A stretch of DNA of 64,000 bases. Source: Parietichytrium sp. I65-24A. Its lineage: Eukaryota; Sar; Bigyra; Thraustochytrida; Thraustochytriidae. Positions 47,981-58,788 of the stretch are shown here, piece after piece (position 1 is the stretch's first letter; each line of letters begins with the position of its first letter). The stretch lies in assembly GCA_012862575.1 (NCBI GenBank), contig BLSF01000086.1, positions 62,001-126,000 of the forward strand, given 5' to 3'. The notes beneath the pieces were generated by a model. It did not search any database, had not been told where the DNA came from, and saw only the letters and a program-made list of their open reading frames with translations. The position numbers and the translations under genes are program-made.

Positions 47981-49666
47981 TCACTCGAAAAGCTCGGCTT
48001 CCGATGCACGCAGGCCAAGTCCTCTTTTCCTCGCCTTCCGAAGGAAAGACTGGTTCTTCCGAGATTCAACCACATAGTGCTCACGCCTCTTGACAAGCGC
48101 GGCGACTTTTTGCACTGAACCACGCACTTGAGCTGCGTCAACCCAAACATGCCTCATGGTGTCCTTCAAGCTAAAACGAGCTTTGGGGTCGAGGCGAAGC
48201 ATATTTCGCAAGATGTCTACGGCGTCTTCCGACAAGGTAATGTTGTGCTTCAAGAGAATTGGCTCAGTCCACTCATCTTGCGAGCGGTTACTATCAGACG
48301 ACTCACCTGAATAGCATGCGTCGGAATTATCGAAAGGAAGCACTCCGTATAACATCACATGTAAAACAATGCCCAAGCTAAAGACGTCCGCTCGGCACCC
48401 GTCGTAATTTCCAAAATTAACCTCGGGAGCTTGGTAGCACAAGGTTCCGCTTCTTGAGTTTACCACGAGCCTGGGGGTCTTAAACCTAGGCTGGGAAGAC
48501 TTGGTTTCTTTGCTGCACCGCGACCCATAGCTCTCCAGGCTAGAGATACTGTTGAAACTGGACACCTTGCCAATCCTGTGATTGGTGTAGCTGCTTTCCA
48601 GGGATGACAGGTTAGAACTCGAGGAGGAGGACGGGAACCCATTCGACGTGGAACGGTAAAGGCCATCTTCACTGGATGCATGTGATTCGCGTGTCCTGCC
48701 GTGGCTGATCGCTTCGAACAACTCAGAGTCGTTAATGAGCGCCGAGTCTGATTGTGGCGAGTCCAGAGTGGTGTCTTCGTCGATATCGCGCTCCCGCTCA
48801 GGATTGTAGTCTACATCAAGTGTCGGTGAGGAGGTTAACGAATCAGAGTGGTTTCGGGTCTCCTGCGATCGAGAAAAGTACGACACAGAGGTTGGAGTTG
48901 GAGAGAACGAAGGCGACCGTGCACTGTTTGCAGGGAAGAAGTTTATCAGCGGCGAAGGCGATGGGGAGTCCGCAAGAGAGGCAAGGCTCTCCAATGAGTT
49001 CAAAGAGACCACAGAGCGAATCTTCCCGTTTCCGCCGCGAGTGCGAGACGGTCGGTGGCTGTGCTTGACCGCTGATTTTGTCTTCTTCTTACTACCGTGT
49101 GAGCGAAGAGGTTTTACGATCTCGCTAAGGCCAAAGTCTGTGAGTTTAATAATTCCGTTCTTGCCGATCAAGATGTTCTCCGGTTTTAAATCCAAATGCA
49201 CCACTCCATGTCTGTGAAGGTGGCTAACACCGCGGACCACCTGTTGCATGACTGCGCGAGCAGTCTCCTCATTAAAGGGAATCCCAGCAGCGACATACGA
49301 AAACAAGTCGCCGCCGTCGAGGTAATCAGTTATGATGACGCTCACACGTTTCGAGTCATAGGAGCTGCGGGGCTTGCCATGTTTGGAGAAATATTCTACA
49401 TCGTGAAGAACTGACACAAGGCCGCAGATATTCGGGTGGCGGTTACGAGGCTCGCCAAAGTATCTCAGAATTTCCAGTTCTTGCTGCACCTGGGGCGACC
49501 GGAACACTTCCGGGTGCATAATTTTCAGGGCAACCAGTCTTCCTGACTTGACCTCGCGCCCAAGTTTCACTTTGCTTGTGGTTCCCTCGCCGATAGTTTC
49601 GCCGACCTCAAAGTCGCCGAGAATTCTTTTCCGGCCATCCTTCTTCCCAAACAAAAACGAGGCCAT
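47981..49666 (-). CDS. Ser/Thr protein kinase with long activation-segment insertion
   Basis: A 561-residue kinase, nearest in style to the CAMK group. The Gly-rich loop is IGEGTTSKVKLG. The catalytic Lys is Lys-48 in VALKIM. The catalytic loop HLDLKPEN (157-164) has Leu in place of the usual Arg of HRD. DFG is at 177-179 and APE at 413-415 (GTLCYQAPEV). The 234 residues between DFG and APE compare with about 20-30 in most kinases. The insert (about 185-405) is Ser/Pro-rich and low-complexity, with many potential phosphosites. The C-lobe continues normally: DVFSLGIVLHVMLYGVLPF and DPKARFSLKDTMRHVWV. Another small insert follows PFDN. All residues for ATP and Mg binding are present, so activity is expected. 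Lack of the HRD Arg suggests that control does not rely on activation-loop phosphorylation. Confidence 0.9.
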   Translation of the reverse strand: MASFLFGKKDGRKRILGDFEVGETIGEGTTSKVKLGREVKSGRLVALKIMHPEVFRSPQVQQELEILRYFGEPRNRHPNICGLVSVLHDVEYFSKHGKPRSSYDSKRVSVIITDYLDGGDLFSYVAAGIPFNEETARAVMQQVVRGVSHLHRHGVVHLDLKPENILIGKNGIIKLTDFGLSEIVKPLRSHGSKKKTKSAVKHSHRPSRTRGGNGKIRSVVSLNSLESLASLADSPSPSPLINFFPANSARSPSFSPTPTSVSYFSRSQETRNHSDSLTSSPTLDVDYNPERERDIDEDTTLDSPQSDSALINDSELFEAISHGRTRESHASSEDGLYRSTSNGFPSSSSSSNLSSLESSYTNHRIGKVSSFNSISSLESYGSRCSKETKSSQPRFKTPRLVVNSRSGTLCYQAPEVNFGNYDGCRADVFSLGIVLHVMLYGVLPFDNSDACYSGESSDSNRSQDEWTEPILLKHNITLSEDAVDILRNMLRLDPKARFSLKDTMRHVWVDAAQVRGSVQKVAALVKRREHYVVESRKNQSFLRKARKRGLGLRASEAELFE

Positions 49667-52078
49667 CCTTCTGCGCGCTCGAAAAGGGAGGGAGCAAACC
49701 GTTCAGGGAATCTGCCGGCACTCCCAGCGCAATGCAAGGCGCGGGCCTCTTCGCGGCAATCGCTGCTCCTCTCGCTTTCCGCCCAGGAACGCAGCTGCCA
49801 ACGGCAAGCACACGGCGCGTCAGCGGGAGGTAACCGGTGCGCTCAACTTTTTACCTCTTTACCTCTTTACCCGTTCGAGTTCGAGTCTGCGGGCGAACGA
49901 TAGGCGTTTGGCGCCTTCTGGAATTGGCCGAGACGGGCGTTCTCGGCTCAGGTGTGCTCTGCCAGTTCCTTTTCACCAAGCAGGCGGTCCTCGCGTGTAT
50001 TCCGAAGAAATCAAGATGCTGTTGCTGCTGCTGCTGTTGGTGGTGACGACTCGTGAAAGTATATTTCGATCGACTCGTCGTTTCGATCTCGCGTGCGCTA
50101 AGGGAAACAGCTTTCTCCTCCTCGCTATTCGTGAGCTAGCACCGGTGCTACAAGCTCCGTACAGGGCCTAGCACACCTAGCACCAGCGCATACCAGCGCC
50201 GGAGCTTGTCAAGTTCAAGTTGTCGCCCCTCCCTCTTCCTCTTCCTCCTCCACCTATTACTAGGTGCTCAGTACCGGTTTTCCCAACGCCAGTTCGAATG
50301 AAAGCGCGTGAATGTGATTGAAACTTGTGAAAGCAGTGTTTCTCAATGTCCTTTGCGTCTTTGCAGCGCAACTTGACACAACACGGAGCTCACAAAACGC
50401 TTTCTGAAACAGTCGCGGCTCGCACAAGACTCTAAACGCTTTTCTTCAACTCCTCTGTTGAAAATGTGTGGAAAGAGTTGGGAACACTGGAGGAAATGAC
50501 GGTGACACTGTTTTTCAGTTTTCACTGCTGAGCTGAGTTGAGCTGAGCTAAGCTGAGCCATCCCAATAGCCCGAATAGCCAATTGCTCTTTCCTCGCAAC
50601 TCCTCACAACGAGAACAACGAGCTCCAGTAGTGCTGCTTAATTCCGTTCCTTCCTTCTCCTTCCAATTGGGCCACCAAACCTACGATTTGTTAAGCTTTC
50701 CATGGCTCCTGCTTTCCACTCTCTTTCGTGCATTGATTGCTCTATTTCAATGTGTAGGACTTTCGCTGGGGATTGGTACATTGAAATCTTTTCCCGACAT
50801 TTCGCTTGTGATGGTGAGTTTGACTACGGATGCCGATAAGGGCCAGGCGTATCTATTTCCGTGCAGTCGTGCCGGTATGCATTTCACTTTCCAGCCCTTA
50901 GGCCTCTTATGTCGTCGTTTGTGGCCCATAGTTTAAGCGTAGTTAGTACCTGCCTGAGGACTCCTTGGACTACTCAGACTCTTTTGATGTCACCCATTCT
51001 CACCACTCTCACCCATTGATAACTTTGAAATCGCCTTTTCACTTTTTCTGTTCTGAATTTCGAAATTATGCTTACCGCTAGTCCCGCCAGCACACTCTTT
51101 CTCCTCAACTTGCACAACTCACCCTACTGTTAGCCTACTTCTGCAGTAGGAATAGAGCACCTCACTATGGTTCGCTTCTCGCTTTTCCATGAAAATAGTG
51201 AAAATAGGGCGGGCGACTCGGGTATTAGCTTAATAGAAGATAGAGTATGTAAGCAAGGCCTGCATTGTCTCCAATCACAGTCGTAGCTAGCTACCATGAA
51301 GGAGCCTCCTTCGAATCTTACCCCGTTTTCCCTAACTCAGTTGCAGGTTTATCGTTATTAGATCAGCTACTATCTGGCTAGTCTAGCCTATTCAGATGAT
51401 TGATATCCGAGTGTAGTAGAACGTAAGTGGTTTTAGTTTTATGTAGAAGGCACATTTCCTGGAGAGGCGTCGAATTGGATCTACATGGATTTTACAAAGG
51501 TTCTTGTTGGCTCGAGAACCCGTTGCTGGAGACTGCGGCTCTGGCAGTAAATCATCTTGGGTGGCAAGCACAAAGCTCATCGACCGCCCTTCGCGCGGAA
51601 CGAGAACATCGCGTTCATCTGCCTTGATGTCGCTTTCGTCAAGCTTGAGGTAAATCTCCCCTTTCCTGAACTGGTCAAATACATTGCTTCTCCTCTCAGA
51701 ACCCAAAATCAATCCTTTGATGCATACAAGTCTATTCGTCGCTCCCCGGCCCAGAGGTGATTTACGTGAAGTGATGTTGGTTTCGGTTTGGAGACAAAGT
51801 CAATTGATCTGGCTGGACTGAAATTTCGATTGACGTCCTGGAGACGAATACTCTCCGCGAGGCCACACCTCGTCCACTGTGCAGGTGCTCAGGCGCCTGA
51901 AACGCAACGTTTACCACAAGTGTCGCCTCGCCTGAAGACTCATGATCGTGCCATTTGAGAGTTAATAAGGAAAGGCTCGACCCGGAGTGCAGATGGTATA
52001 CGCTCCTTCGCTCTCTGCGAAATCCTTTTGGTTGAGCAGTTTCCTTCTGTATGCGTTCCTTGAGATGAGTAGCTGGCA
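49667..52078. other. 2.4-kb region without a called gene
   Basis: The kinase promoter lies at the left. A CTG-type run is at about 50018-50040, and CTCAGTACCGG (dispersed-motif relative) at about 50268. A minus-strand open stretch at about 51392-51712 encodes a protein-like sequence (FDQFRKGEIYLKLDESDIKADERDVLV) but has no ATG at its head, so it may be an exon of an unresolved gene. Otherwise I see nothing. Confidence 0.4.
51392..51712 (-). other. possible exon of an unresolved gene
   Basis: About 106 codons open on the minus strand without an initiating ATG. The central 45 residues are charged and look like real protein (KGEIYLKLDESDIKADERDV, LVPREGRSMSFVLATQDDLL). It lies 366 bp beyond the metalloprotease stop codon. 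No splice partner was identified with confidence. Confidence 0.25.
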
Positions 52079-53706
52079 TCACGGTATTATCGTCCCTTTG
52101 AAAAAAGGCATCAGACAGGACAAGAAGAAGAGTAACCACGCCGAAGACCGAGGGGATGGCGTCGCGTCGTTTATTGTCAGATCTCCCACCTTCACTTCGG
52201 CTGGATGGTTCGCAAGGCATTCGTACGGATGATATCCTGTTGATGACAGAGAACTTGAATACTGCTCTGCGAAGCTGGCGAGTGTACACTCGGAAAATTT
52301 GACACTGGATGTGTTCATTCCCGGTGAGGTCCAAGGTGCCATTACATGGCCATCAGGTGTGCACCCGTTCGTGCTCTCCCAGTCGTGCTTTGTACAGCCA
52401 AAAAGAAAAGAAAAGAAAAAAAGGGGGACAAAAACTAGGTCAGTGCGTTCCTCCTCTTGATCGCCTTTAGTTTTGACTCCCTGTCCCCCGGTCCCCCTGT
52501 CCACCGCCCATAACCCACAAAGAAAAGAAAACATACGATGGCCCTTGTCAAACTTACATCGCTTCCAAGCTGGTGGGAAAGCTCGTGCGTGAGCACGATG
52601 GCGGCATCCCAGTTACCTGACACCTGAGAGATGGATGCCGATGAGCGCGAGCAGCAATTTTCGGGGTCGTCAGAATAGCACTGGAAGTTCGAGAGATCAT
52701 CACAAGCTGTGGTGATATCACAGATGGAATTCATGTATGCGAGTCCAACTGTTGATCCCCCAAACTCCTTTCCCGATAGGTAGTGAATCGCGTCATGGCT
52801 GGGGAAGATATCAAAACGAGCAGCTCGTAGGTCATTCACCGCGCCGAGCAGCTCGGTTGCATTGAAGCCGTCCTCGTACTCCTCAAGCGAAAAGACGCTC
52901 TCTGTTATGCAACCCTGACCCGTAACAACAATTGTGATGGTTATGTTGTCTCCAAACATGGCATTAGCGAGAAGTGCGGAGGCGTCGTTGGCGATGCGAA
53001 GTCCGTCTTCTGCAGCTGCTACACAACTACTGTTAAAGGTTGACAGTCGCTCTTCGTCGTGAAGCAAATACAACTCCAAAAACAACTGGGTTGGCAGTGA
53101 TTCCACGGACTCCATCGGTGCTGAGACCAAGCCACCAGGCTTACTTGCTGCGAAGGAGACGCCGGGCCGGACCAAGGACTGGTCGATGCCATGCGCAAGT
53201 GTATGATTTGCCTCGCCAAGAAGTCGCTCTCCTAAATTAACTTCTTCGAAGTCTTCCGTATCAACGCCATCACTGTCGAAGAAGATCGCACTGGACTGCT
53301 GGAGTACGACTCCCGATACACGACCATTGCACGTCGAGACCGAGACCCTGGAAGGAAGGCGACTGTTCTGCACGATCCCTTGAAACTGGCACGTCGTGTG
53401 ACTCCACTCCTCATGAGCCTCTGTACCGTCGTTTCCAATCCTGAGCAGGGAATACGTGCCCGAAACCAATGAACTGGGCTCGAGCAAGACTCGCGCAATA
53501 GAGCCATCGCTGAGCGGCAGAGTCGCTGTTATGCCGGAGCCAGAGGAATCTAAAATCTCAAAGTCGCCTTTCCAGTTGTTTTGGCCCTGGCTTCGCAGGC
53601 TCACGAGCGTGCGCTTCTCAAGCTGCTGCATTCCGCGCGAACCAGTGACGTGGATGACAAGAGCTGCCACGACCAGTGTGACGCGAGTGATTGATCCTTG
53701 CCTCAT
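52079..53706 (-). CDS. M12B-like zinc metalloprotease, membrane/GPI-anchored, 2 exons
   Basis: A 485-residue secreted metalloprotease of the reprolysin/ADAM type, without disintegrin or Cys-rich modules. Exon 1 is 53706-52558 and exon 2 is 52387-52079. The 170-nt intron (GTAAGT...CAAAG) cuts the zinc site between GSD and HD. Only splicing restores HELSHQLGSDHD, the HExxHxxGxxHD motif (His-374 onward). The Met-turn is HVMAPW in exon 2. A signal sequence (TLVVAALVIHVTGSRG) and a prodomain of about 190 residues precede the catalytic part. The C-terminus is a hydrophobic stretch (AWLLFFLSCLMPFF), suggesting a GPI or membrane anchor. It is divergent from a paralogue at 54706 that lacks the intron. 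Both share the ending YHPY.CL.N.P.E. Confidence 0.9.
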
Positions 53707-54705
53707 GATTGGATTCGCCCGATACCTTCGCGCTCTTCGTGACGCTCTGCGCTCCTCTCGACAGAGTCCCCGTACCTGGCATCCCAAACTTTTGTGTTGC
53801 AAATCTCTCTTGCGAGACCTTCGTCATACTCACACACAAAAACTTGCATAGGTGGTAACCGAGACCAAACATTTCGAATGATTTTGATTATTTCAAATCT
53901 TTCGAACAGCTTTCACGTTGTTTACCGGATTTCTTATCGCTACACTATGACAGGGGTTACCGCTGGTCACTATTGCTCTGCTCAGAGTCGCTCAAATATC
54001 TAGTAGCTAGATAAAGCATTGCTAGGGCTCACTTGGCTCGCACTTTTCTTTCGCAGTGAGCAAAGGTATGCCTTGCCATAGTACGTGCAGTCAGTCCATG
54101 AACACGATGCAATAGGTCGCATTGGAGAACCTGACCGGCGTTGGGCTATGAAGACATCTCTCCCTGAATCAAAATTCAATTCAGAATAATAATTCAAAAT
54201 GCAGGATTCACACTGTCAGAAAGAAAGGTGAATGGGCATCGTTTGGGAGCTCTCCATTTCACAGAGACTTGAATCATGATGGTCTTGGACCTTTGTATTT
54301 ACTGTTAAGAAATGCACTTGTTTAGGACTGACTATCGACTATGGGCGCAAAGTAGGAAAAACAACGACTCTCTTGGCAGACTCGTGTAGCCCCTTGGTAG
54401 GAAAGGTGAACTGTTCACCTTGGTTGTTGTGTTCCACGATGCTGAACCATAGAGAGCCCACTACGTCCCTCGTAGGCCTACCATCGCCAGCCGACCCTGT
54501 CCCGTGTGACAGGAGTAGCTAAGCCTCGAGGAGAAGAGTCGAACTAGTCGAACTCTACCAGGGACAGACAGCAGTTAACAGCTAGCGTAAGTCTCTTTTT
54601 GGCAAGCGTTTTGGCGGAGTTCAGAATTCGGGCAAACCTGTTGAGCCGTACAGACAGTGACAGAAGCAACGCGAGGAGTCTTGCGGCAAGCTTGAGGTTG
54701 CAGCA
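53707..54705. other. divergent region between the two metalloprotease genes
   Basis: About 1 kb; no gene seen. Short open frames lack support. A shared bidirectional promoter for the pair is possible but not shown. Confidence 0.5.
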
Positions 54706-56130
54706 ATGCGCGGTATCGTTTGTGCGGCCTCCGCGCTCCTGGCATGCTCTTCTGCCTCCGCGCGGTTAACGCTGGAACCCGCATTTGTGGTGGACGCTCC
54801 CGTGTTTCGTGGCCTTGAGGTAGGAGGCAGAGAGCTCGAGCAAGTCTCTGCAAGTGGCGAGCGTGGGATCGATGTGAACTCTCTCGCGGGCATTAAATTG
54901 AGCCTGCCTGAAGGCGATTTGGAGTTGGAGCTCTCGCCCAACGAATGGCTCGTCTCGCCTTCGTACAGGACTCACAGTGTGGGCTCTGACAGTGCGTTCG
55001 TTGAGCAACGTTCAACAATTCCGAAAAACTGCTACTTCACCGGGAGAATAAAATCGGATCCCTCCAGCAGCGTAGCTGTCTCGGCTTGCTCAGGGTCGGT
55101 GAATGGATGCGTGAGAGGGTCCAAGACCAACATTGAATTCAACCATCAGGTCGGCTCAAATGAAACCGTAGTAAGGCGGGCTCTAGCCGCCAGCGAGACG
55201 GATTCGACGGTACGAAGCGTTGATCACATTCTCGCAAAGAACTTGACGACAATCCAAGTCGGGAACGGAGGCAGCACCAACAAAGCGACGAAAACAACAA
55301 GCACACTTGACGCAGACCTACCTTCTGTATTGTATATCGAGGTACTTTTAGTGTCCGACGCGAGTCGAAATGCAGACTATGCTGACATGGATGCACTCGA
55401 GGCTGCCAATCTGGCGGTCATGAATCAAGTCAGCACCTACTATTCCCGGCTGTCTGTGGACGATCTCACTGTCCGGGTTTCTATCGCTGGGCAGCTGTAC
55501 TGGACGTCCGACCCAATATCTAGCACGCGTGTTGCCTCCGTGATTTTAGACGAAATGAACGCCTGGCGCGTTCAGTACTATGACCAATTTGTAACTCATG
55601 ATGTGATGCATCTCCTGACTGGGAAAGACTTTATTGGCGATACCATCGGTCTCGCAAGGCTGAGCTCTGCTTGTGACGACACCACCCAATGCGACCGTGT
55701 TGCAGATGGCTATTGTTTGACGTCGGGAGACGAGGCGCTGGGTTGCTGCAGTCGCCAGGCTGCTTCAATTTCAGAATCCCCAAGCACGAGTGTTATTTTA
55801 GCGGCTGAGACCGCCGCTCATGAGATCGGACACCAGTTGGGGATGGAGCATGACGGGATTGACTCTCAGGCAAGCTGCGACGCCTATTCCTATATCATGT
55901 CCTCCGTGGCCTCAACCCAAGGCTCCAGCAGCTTGACCTGGTCCTCGTGCTCGGTCGCGACGGTCGAGGCTTATTATCAGAGCAGTCGAACAACTTATGG
56001 CTATCATCCTTATGGGTGCCTCTCTAATGAGCCAGGCGAGTACTTGACTGGAACTCCGAGCGACGCGCATCGGACCGCCGGAACGATTTGCGCGTCAATT
56101 TTCGTTGTACTTATTTTCGTTCTCTTCTAA
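54706..56130 (+). CDS. M12B-like zinc metalloprotease, GPI-anchored paralogue
   Basis: A 474-residue single-exon paralogue of the divergent neighbour. The signal peptide is MRGIVCAASALLACSSASA. A prodomain with Cys-containing motifs (ISVAVSACSGSVNGCVRG-like) follows. The catalytic domain has HEIGHQLGMEHD from residue 372 and the Met-turn SYIMSS. The region before it, STRVASVILDEMNAWR...HDVMHLLTGKDFIGDTIGLARL, is the ADAM/reprolysin pattern. A Cys cluster (DTTQCDRVADGYCL...GCCSRQAASIS) is shared with the neighbour. The C-terminus ends in a hydrophobic GPI-type signal (AGTICASIFVVLIFVLF). It probably cleaves surface or matrix proteins outside the cell; substrate unknown. Confidence 0.93.
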   Translation: MRGIVCAASALLACSSASARLTLEPAFVVDAPVFRGLEVGGRELEQVSASGERGIDVNSLAGIKLSLPEGDLELELSPNEWLVSPSYRTHSVGSDSAFVEQRSTIPKNCYFTGRIKSDPSSSVAVSACSGSVNGCVRGSKTNIEFNHQVGSNETVVRRALAASETDSTVRSVDHILAKNLTTIQVGNGGSTNKATKTTSTLDADLPSVLYIEVLLVSDASRNADYADMDALEAANLAVMNQVSTYYSRLSVDDLTVRVSIAGQLYWTSDPISSTRVASVILDEMNAWRVQYYDQFVTHDVMHLLTGKDFIGDTIGLARLSSACDDTTQCDRVADGYCLTSGDEALGCCSRQAASISESPSTSVILAAETAAHEIGHQLGMEHDGIDSQASCDAYSYIMSSVASTQGSSSLTWSSCSVATVEAYYQSSRTTYGYHPYGCLSNEPGEYLTGTPSDAHRTAGTICASIFVVLIFVLF

Positions 56131-57191
56131 TTTTCGGAGGTGTCTCTTTCGTGACTAGTAATAAGAGATTAATCAGCTTCATTTTCTCCATCACCGATTC
56201 ACATTCTTCCTTCCCCAATCTTCCGAATCACCCTCTCCAAGTCTGAAACGCCAGTTGTGGCATCATACCCAAAATTTTATTCTGGCAGAGCTCCAGTGAG
56301 AGCACCTATTTGCCAGAAATGAGATCGATGTGCTCTTAGGCTCGACGAGCGGTCTACCTTCGTCCGAAGATGACCACTTCGCAAACGTAGCCTATCCGTC
56401 AGCTACTTTTCAATGCATGAGTGATCGAAAGGAACTAGCCTTCTCTTGACAGCCTGCACTGCCAACCACTCTGAACCACACAAATTCCCCGTCTTTGCAA
56501 ACACATGGCTAAACTCCAAAGCTCGATTCGAGATCTCCAAAACACGAACGAGGTCTTTGCGAAATTGTTCAACCACGTGTTGAATCCTTCGAATGGTGCA
56601 ATAAAGGGCCTGTGCTCGTTCGTGGTGTGATATGTATCGTGTCGTCCATTTACCATATTGTATGTCACCGAAGAAGGCGAACAAGTGATAAATACACTCA
56701 TTCAGGCACACTACGCCTCCGCCAACATCTCAACATTCACGCTGCTCAGAATGGTTTTTGACAAAGTCATTGAGGTCGAGGAGGCGTCCACTTTAATAAA
56801 AAAAAAAGCTATCAATCGCAATCCTGTGCGAAACACTTTCTAAAAGGTCCCACATTCCCTGCGAGATGCAAATTGTGCTATTCTACAAGTAATTCCATCG
56901 TGAAGCCATACCATACTAGTATCTTCAAGTGTTAGGAAGAGGTAATCGAAATTTCGTCACGGTGACGCGGAGCTGACCGGATCTGAAAGGAGAATCGACT
57001 AGCCTAGCCTATAGTAGTCCTGTGTGAATTGCTACCTGCACTATAGGCCGAAGCCTAAGAGCTGCCTTCTTTCCATACGCCCGCGCGAGACCCGCGTCTG
57101 CATTGCACGAGTTGCAAATTAACTAAAAAGCCACTTATCCTTCTCGCGCGCTGTGACGTGCAAGACGGCGCCAGGATCCGGAGAAGGCAAG
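56131..57191. other. region with competing small open frames
   Basis: Between about 56403 and 56840 both strands hold protein-like stretches. On the minus strand: HERAQALYCTIRRIQHVVEQ and SNRALEFSHVFAKTG. On the plus strand: SSIRDLQNTNEVFAKLFNHV and YVTEEGEQVINTLIQAHYAS. None has a complete ATG-to-stop frame with a clear splice. A small spliced gene on one strand is plausible. The remainder (56850-57190) shows nothing. Confidence 0.35.
56403..56711 (-). other. possible small gene or exon
   Basis: An open stretch of about 100 codons without an ATG. It contains helix-forming sequence (TTRYISHHERAQALYCTIRR, VRVLEISNRALEFSHVFA) and ends in a clean stop. A first exon would be needed. The complementary strand is also open in places, so strand is uncertain. 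Confidence 0.25.
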
Positions 57192-58170
57192 ATGGTTGCG
57201 ACGGAGAGTGTCTCGGTTGCCGCGGGGATGGCGGAGGAGGACATGGCTGAGCAGCGAGTGGCGATCTCAGAGAAGATAGAGTACCTGACTGCCAGACACC
57301 GAGAGTTTGCGGCAATTCGATTCTTTCCGAGCCTCCGGGAAGCTCGGGAGACTGGTTTCACGGCTGCTGGCGAAGTTGTTATTGAAGACAAGCGCACTAG
57401 AATAGCTCGGGAACAGAGGGAAAGGGCTTTTCGGATGGTGAAAGACAAGATCCCAAAGAAGACGATCTCGGTAAGTTGTATTCTCTTCCTGACCTCTGAG
57501 AAAATCACACTAGAACCCTGACGCGATTCGAGGAATTCGGAAATGTGCTTCCATAGGCGTTTCATCCGACAAAAGAAGTCACAAGTCTGTCAGATTTTCG
57601 TGAACAGTTCAAAAAGAGAGCATCACAAGAGAAACGGGTGGGCCCAAGGAGACAGCAGCCCGACCAGCAGTGCAAGCAGGGCAAAGTAATTCATGTAAGT
57701 TCTTCGATGCTGGTTTTGAAATTGCGAGATCTCCTGCTGACATCGGCATTATGCGCTTGCTTCGGCGCGTATCACCAATCTAGCAGGTTCCTTTCAGACC
57801 AGCAAATCCTACACAAGCAAGAGAGTCTATTCGCTCAAATACAACTGTCCAAGGGAAAACGCCTTTTGACGATGACGTACAATACAAGTCTGGGCACAAG
57901 TCTGTGGTTGCAAGAGTCCCGGAAAAGACTCAGGGGCCTTCGCGTCGCACCTGGAGGCCATCATCAGTGCAAAGTCCACACATTGACAGTTTTCTAAACG
58001 CTCCTGACGTTGAATCCGTGGTTCAAGAGCGTGCGACGATCGACCGTTTGCGGAAAAGACGACTGGTACATTTCAAGGATTCTCTCGGGGTTCTGAATGC
58101 CGAGAGCAGGAATCAGCAGCTATTCGAATACTTTAGGCGTATTACTGCTCAGCAACACAACGGCCTCTAG
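57192..58170 (+). CDS. unknown three-exon basic protein
   Basis: A 266-residue protein with no family I recognise. Exons: 57192-57470, 57557-57694, 57787-58170. Introns are 86 and 92 nt, both GTAAGT...AG and both phase 0. The first exon gives a charged helix (AEQRVAISEKIEYLTARHRE, then EDKRTRIAREQRERAFRMVKDKI). The middle is basic and disordered (RVGPRRQQPDQQCKQGK, then PEKTQGPSRRTWRPSS). The end is another helix (VVQERATIDRLRKRRLVHFKDSLGVLNAE). Consistent reading-frame joins at both introns support the model. Charge pattern suggests a nuclear or cytoskeleton-associated protein, but no function is claimed. Confidence 0.68.
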
Positions 58171-58551
58171 ACAATTTCCCAACCGCACAGCGTTCATGGA
58201 CTATTGCAACCTCTTCTCTTGAAACTAGTTTGATGAATATATTGATCTGAAAGTTAGACTCCCAAATTTCTTTGTTCGGGCGTGGCACTAACGACCTTTT
58301 TAATCTTGTATTTTCAAAACCATCGCATCGAAGGAGAGCATGTCCCCAAACGAACGATTATGGTCCAGAAGAAGGTTGGGATCGTTTACGGACCCAGGAA
58401 GTTGAGCACCGACTCAACTGCACAAACGCCGGCACTACCGTTTCTTTATCTTATAAAAACTGAAACCAACATGAATGTAAAAAATGGTTTTGTGTAAAAG
58501 TTTAGCTTAGACTGACAAAGATGGCGATCAACATACAAATCCCGCCACCAC
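58171..58551. other. convergent 3' flank
   Basis: 3' flanks of the three-exon gene and the COX5C-like gene. Short frames at 58272-58497 have no support. Confidence 0.45.
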
Positions 58552-58788
58552 TTAGTTCTTTGAAGCGCGGAGCTTCTCGTTGAACTTGTCGAGCTTGCCA
58601 AATTGGCCGCGGGCCCACATCATCCAGCCTCCAGCAATGATGAATCCGAGTCCGAGGCCAGCGCCGATGTCCTTCATAGCGACAGAGGAAGCAGCAGAGG
58701 CATCTCCGAAAGAGCGTGCGCCAGCAGCGCGCATTGGAGCGGCGCGAGGGGCAAGAGCAGCGGTGCGGCGAGCGATGATGGACTGCAT
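58552..58788 (-). CDS. small mitochondrial membrane protein, COX5C-like
   Basis: A 78-residue protein. MQSIIARRTAALAPRAAPMR and on is an Ala/Arg-rich presequence without acidic residues, ending near GARSFG. The mature part is a short segment plus one membrane span (KDIGAGLGLGFIIAGGWMMWARGQ) and a charged tail (FGKLDKFNEKLRASK). This resembles plant cytochrome c oxidase subunit 5C (KELVIGLALGLAAGSLWKMHHWNEQRK). The match is short, so another small respiratory subunit is possible. A 5'-leader intron may exist: a GTAAGT donor lies on this strand near 59144, and AACAAG sits just before the ATG context. The ATG at 58788 is chosen over upstream in-frame codons because the presequence starts there. 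Confidence 0.7.
   Translation of the reverse strand: MQSIIARRTAALAPRAAPMRAAGARSFGDASAASSVAMKDIGAGLGLGFIIAGGWMMWARGQFGKLDKFNEKLRASKN

Noticed and set aside
47866-48093. 75-codon frame with Lys/Glu-rich start
   Set aside because: Overlaps the kinase C-terminus on the other strand and has no recognisable feature beyond charge.
52400-52430. AAAAG-rich run near the metalloprotease exon 2
   Set aside because: On the minus strand it is just the pyrimidine tract before the 3' splice site of that gene's intron.
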